Shown in pieces: positions 61,066-64,000 of a DNA stretch of 64,000 nt. This stretch comes from Treponema bryantii. GTDB taxonomy: Bacteria; Spirochaetota; Spirochaetia; Treponematales; Treponemataceae. The DNA is taken from positions 1 through 64,000 of the forward strand of contig SUWN01000003.1 in NCBI GenBank assembly GCA_015061465.1, written 5' to 3'. The translations under genes were made by a program, and so were the position numbers. The stretch's first letter is position 1. Every line of letters starts with the position of its first letter. The notes under the pieces are model-generated. The model worked only from the letters and a program-made list of their open reading frames with translations, had not been told where the DNA came from and searched no databases.

Positions 61066-62229
61066 CTAGAACAATCCTTCTGCCAAAGATTCTGGAGTTG
61101 GAGAAGTAGGTTTTGCAGTTGAATCTGAAACCTTTTCCACACTAGAATCTTGTTTTTTTACAGAATCACTTTTTGCAGCAACAGGTTTTCCATCTTTAGT
61201 TTTTAATACTTGTCCAGGAAAAACCTCTGCACGAATTTTCTGTTCAATTTCAATTGCAAGTTCCGGATGTTGCTCAATAAACATTAAAGCGTTTTCTTTA
61301 CCTTGACCAACTTTTATTTCACCCATTGTATACCAAGCACCACGTTTATCAATAATTCCGTGTTTTACAGCCGAATCCAACAAACTAGCTTTTGCAGAAA
61401 TTCCTTTTCCAAAGTAAATATCTAATTCACATTTTCTAAAAGGAGGTGCAACTTTATTTTTTACAACTTTTACACGAACTCTATTTCCAACTGCATCTTC
61501 ATCACCTTTAGAATCAATAGATTCAATTCTACGAATTTCAAGACGAACTGAAGAATAAAATTTCAATGCGTTTCCACCAGTTGTAGTTTCTGGATTACCA
61601 AACATAACACCTATTTTCATACGAATCTGATTGATAAACACAACAATACAATTAGATTTTCCAATAATCGCAGTTAATTTTCTCAAAGCCTGACTCATCA
61701 ATCTAGCCTGAAGTCCCATATGAGAATCTCCCATATCTCCTTCAATTTCAGCTTGAGGTGTCAAAGCAGCAACAGAGTCCACAACAATAATATCAACCGC
61801 ACCACTTCTAACAAGATTTTCTGTAATTTCTAAAGCCTGTTCCCCAGTATCTGGTTGAGAAACCCAAAGTTCATCAATATTTACACCAAGATTTTTAGCA
61901 TAAACAGGATCCAAAGCATGTTCTGCATCAACAAACGCTGCAACACCGCCTAATTTCTGTGCTTCAGCAATAGCGTGCAAAGCCAAAGTTGTTTTACCAG
62001 AACTTTCTGGTCCATACATTTCGATTACACGACCTTTTGGATAACCACCTATACCTAACGCTTCATCAAGTAAAATCGATCCCGAAGGAATTACTTCTAT
62101 TCCAGAAGCATTTGCCTTATCTCCAAGTTTCATCAAAGAACCTTGTCCAAACTGTTTTTCAATCTGAAGCCTAGCAGCTTCAAGTGCTTTCATTTTTTCC
62201 GACGTATCCATCGAAGTAGAATTTGCCAT
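61066..62229 (-). CDS. recA: Recombinase RecA
   Basis: 387 residues. Walker [14 protein letters not shown] (about 71-83), [37 protein letters not shown] and [24 protein letters not shown]. The C-terminal tail after residue 335 is longer than usual and Ser/Lys-rich. A GGGAGGA ribosome binding site precedes the ATG. It catalyses strand exchange and heads the recA-folK-scpA-scpB-rluB-cmk-rpsA run. Confidence 0.98.
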   Translation of the reverse strand: MANSTSMDTSEKMKALEAARLQIEKQFGQGSLMKLGDKANASGIEVIPSGSILLDEALGIGGYPKGRVIEMYGPESSGKTTLALHAIAEAQKLGGVAAFVDAEHALDPVYAKNLGVNIDELWVSQPDTGEQALEITENLVRSGAVDIIVVDSVAALTPQAEIEGDMGDSHMGLQARLMSQALRKLTAIIGKSNCIVVFINQIRMKIGVMFGNPETTTGGNALKFYSSVRLEIRRIESIDSKGDEDAVGNRVRVKVVKNKVAPPFRKCELDIYFGKGISAKASLLDSAVKHGIIDKRGAWYTMGEIKVGQGKENALMFIEQHPELAIEIEQKIRAEVFPGQVLKTKDGKPVAAKSDSVKKQDSSVEKVSDSTAKPTSPTPESLAEGLF

Positions 62230-62384
62230 TTAGCCATTCCTCCCTATATATAATATGGCTGATTTTGATTTTTTCGGACCACTGTTCTCAAAAAAAAATT
62301 CATTTTTTTTAAAAAAAACAGCAAAAATTCTTAATTAATCTGTATAATTGTATAGTATATCAGTATTTTTAAGAGTAGACAAGT

Positions 62385-63485
62385 CTATTTTAAACTATCA
62401 TGCACACTTTGATAAACTGCACGACCTTTTAAATAAATTTTGTTATCTTCAGCTTTTATTTGTCCCAAGATTTTCAATGGTTGTTCTGGAACAATGTTTG
62501 GATTTTCTGCAAATTTTACATCAATAATTCCATCCACTTTTACCATTGAATCATACCCAACTAAAAGTCTACATGAATATGAACCATCTTCATTTTGAAT
62601 TGCATCAGAAATTCTTCCTGACCAAACAACCCAACAATCCAAATATAAAGAAGATTCTTTTTCTACTTCTGAAAATAACGGAACATCAGAAATTGTATCA
62701 AAAGTTGGAACTGTCAAATAATTCATCAAGATTTGTGCTTTTTGTTTAATAGACAAAGCCGCATTTGAATTTAAAATTCTATTTATTTCAACTTGAACTG
62801 CATTATCCCGATGAACCTGATAATATTTTAACGCATCAGAATAACTTTTTGTAATTTCTGAATTAGATAAAATATATTTCATTGATTGTGAAGACAAATC
62901 TGTTTCTTGCGCATTGTTTTTTTCATCTGAATTTAAAACAAGTGAAGACAAATCACCACGCTCCCCTGTTGCATAATTATTTTTTGGTAAAAGAATTAAT
63001 GTTAGAACACACCCCAAAACGCCTGCGCAAAGAGGAATAAGAATTCTTGCTACTTTCTGTGGATTTACACCCAACGGCGGATAAAATTGTTCAATACGCC
63101 CCGAATCAACCCATCTGCAGATTGTATCATAATCACCACGAGTTCTAATAAATTCTATAGCATCTAGGGCAACCTGATTATTTGGATCCATATTTTTTAT
63201 ATCAACGTAATATTGAAGTGCTCGTTCAGTGTCTCCACGTCTTAAAAAAATTGCCGCTTGCCCCAAAAGAAGTCTAACATCTGTCAATTTTATATGACGT
63301 GCTTTTTGAAAATACGAAGAAGCAGTTCCAATATCACCAACGTACAAACATGAAATACCAAGCAAAAGATAATATTCAAAATTATCTTCATATATATCAC
63401 GCTTATTTTCCAAGAGTTTTATAGTGGTGTAAAATTTTCTTCTACGCAGGTATTTCCATGCAAGAGTTAAACTATCTTGTGTCAT
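62385..63485 (-). CDS. TPR protein with a transmembrane helix
   Basis: 366 residues. TPR-like units fill residues 1-125 (NFEYYLLLGISCLYVGDIGTA, ASSYFQKARHIKLTD, ALQYYVDIKNMDPNN). A transmembrane helix at about 146-168 (ILIPLCAGVLGCVLTLILL) is followed by a periplasmic domain whose last 90 residues are beta-rich. It is adjacent to the next gene with no gap (the ATG follows its stop codon). Function unknown; the layout suits an inner-membrane scaffold. Confidence 0.75.
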   Translation of the reverse strand: MTQDSLTLAWKYLRRRKFYTTIKLLENKRDIYEDNFEYYLLLGISCLYVGDIGTASSYFQKARHIKLTDVRLLLGQAAIFLRRGDTERALQYYVDIKNMDPNNQVALDAIEFIRTRGDYDTICRWVDSGRIEQFYPPLGVNPQKVARILIPLCAGVLGCVLTLILLPKNNYATGERGDLSSLVLNSDEKNNAQETDLSSQSMKYILSNSEITKSYSDALKYYQVHRDNAVQVEINRILNSNAALSIKQKAQILMNYLTVPTFDTISDVPLFSEVEKESSLYLDCWVVWSGRISDAIQNEDGSYSCRLLVGYDSMVKVDGIIDVKFAENPNIVPEQPLKILGQIKAEDNKIYLKGRAVYQSVHDSLK

Positions 63486-64000
63486 TTATTGCCTCAAAAC
63501 AGACAAAATAGCATCTAATTCAGCATTAAGTTGCAATAATTCAGTTCGATTCAAGGCTGTTCCAGATTGTTCCAAGTTAGCAATTTTATCTAAAAGATTT
63601 TGAATATATTCTGTTGTCAATTGCTCTTTTGATAATGAAGTTACATCAAATTTTACTTGAGGAACAACGTTATCTTCTTTTACTTCTTCAACAATTTCTT
63701 CTACTTGAACAGGAGTAATTTCTTCAATTGCCGGTTTAATTTCCTGAACATTTTCAGGTTCTTCTATTACTTGAACTTCAGATTCTTCTTTTACCTCAGG
63801 AACAACTTCAATCAATTCTATTACCTTTGGTTCATCTTTTTTCTTTTCAGTTGGAGCATTTTTTAAAAAATCAACTTCATTTTTTTTAGCAGGTCCCATA
63901 TATAACGCTCCTTTAGGAGAAGCATCACCAGTTGCAAATGCCATATAGAAAATTTCATCAAATGATTTTTCAGGCTCCAAATTTTTTGGAATCCAATTCA
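63486..64000 (-). CDS. Acidic protein with Glu/Val-rich repeats (5' end outside window)
   Basis: The frame is open to the window edge (NWIPKNLEPEKSFDEIFYMA), so the start lies beyond 64000; the TTG at 63980 is not needed. The middle (about 45-130 from that TTG) is a low-complexity, Glu/Val/Pro-rich stretch with IEEP/VEEI repeats and is probably disordered. The last 45 residues form a helical pair (LTTEYIQNLLDKIANLEQ). It is coupled to the TPR gene. No family recognised. Confidence 0.65.
   Translation of the reverse strand, partial: NWIPKNLEPEKSFDEIFYMAFATGDASPKGALYMGPAKKNEVDFLKNAPTEKKKDEPKVIELIEVVPEVKEESEVQVIEEPENVQEIKPAIEEITPVQVEEIVEEVKEDNVVPQVKFDVTSLSKEQLTTEYIQNLLDKIANLEQSGTALNRTELLQLNAELDAILSVLRQ

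Noticed and set aside
62270-62300. SOS (LexA-type) box upstream of recA
   Set aside because: GAACAGTGGTCC resembles GAAC-N4-GTTC but has a mismatch and is the only candidate; too weak to annotate.

Overview
The window looks like part of the chromosome of a low-GC treponeme-like spirochaete. The signs are A/T-rich codon use, many secreted or lipobox proteins carrying the LPP20, CsgG/FlgO and SUMF1 folds common in Treponema, a short spirochaete-style integrase remnant, and a core block recA-folK-scpA-scpB-rluB-cmk-rpsA. The genus is inferred from protein style; no 16S gene is present.

Layout. 1-751: end of a pentapeptide-like protein and a metallo-beta-lactamase-fold enzyme. 859-7876: seven same-strand genes for envelope proteins (two lipoproteins, one of them LPP20-like; a CsgG/FlgO-like protein; three SUMF1/C-type-lectin-fold proteins; a putative small outer-membrane protein). 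They are divergent from an XRE regulator across an 18-bp perfect palindrome. 8279-17043: a membrane-anchored zincin, a class A PBP, a short ParB-domain protein, a 0.5-kb gene-free stretch with a folded palindrome, then rlmJ and nadE. 17143-21613: a hybrid kinase, an REC-HD-GYP protein and an Hpt protein, forming one phosphorelay/c-di-GMP operon. 21614-21868: hairpin and tandem repeats. 21869-27584: clpB, a pyridoxal kinase divergent from a MocR/PdxR regulator, and a YugP-type protease.

27705-about 43100 is the accessory region. It opens with an initiator tRNA, two hairpins and a stump of a tyrosine recombinase. A type I restriction-modification locus follows in the unusual order hsdR (frameshifted)-half hsdS-rhuM-hsdM-kilA-N-full hsdS. 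All three specificity half-modules carry hairpin-forming in-frame insertions at the same linker position. Directly attached are an A/T-richer two-gene module (unrecognised 261-aa protein plus a 723-aa SF1 helicase), a DUF5677-like protein, a macro-domain protein, gene debris, an ArfB-like release factor, a bacterial-type PARG and an XRE regulator with a Cys-rich tail.

43887-64000 is mostly housekeeping: glgC, murG-cvpA-holB, an NtrB/NtrC-type pair, sufU, a sigma-54-activator homologue that has lost its catalytic and sigma-contact residues, rpsA, cmk, rluB, scpB, scpA, folK, recA and TPR proteins.

The strongest leads are the palindromic insertions in the hsdS linkers, the unrecognised helicase pair beside the restriction locus, and the envelope cluster in which SUMF1-fold proteins lack the catalytic cysteine pair.
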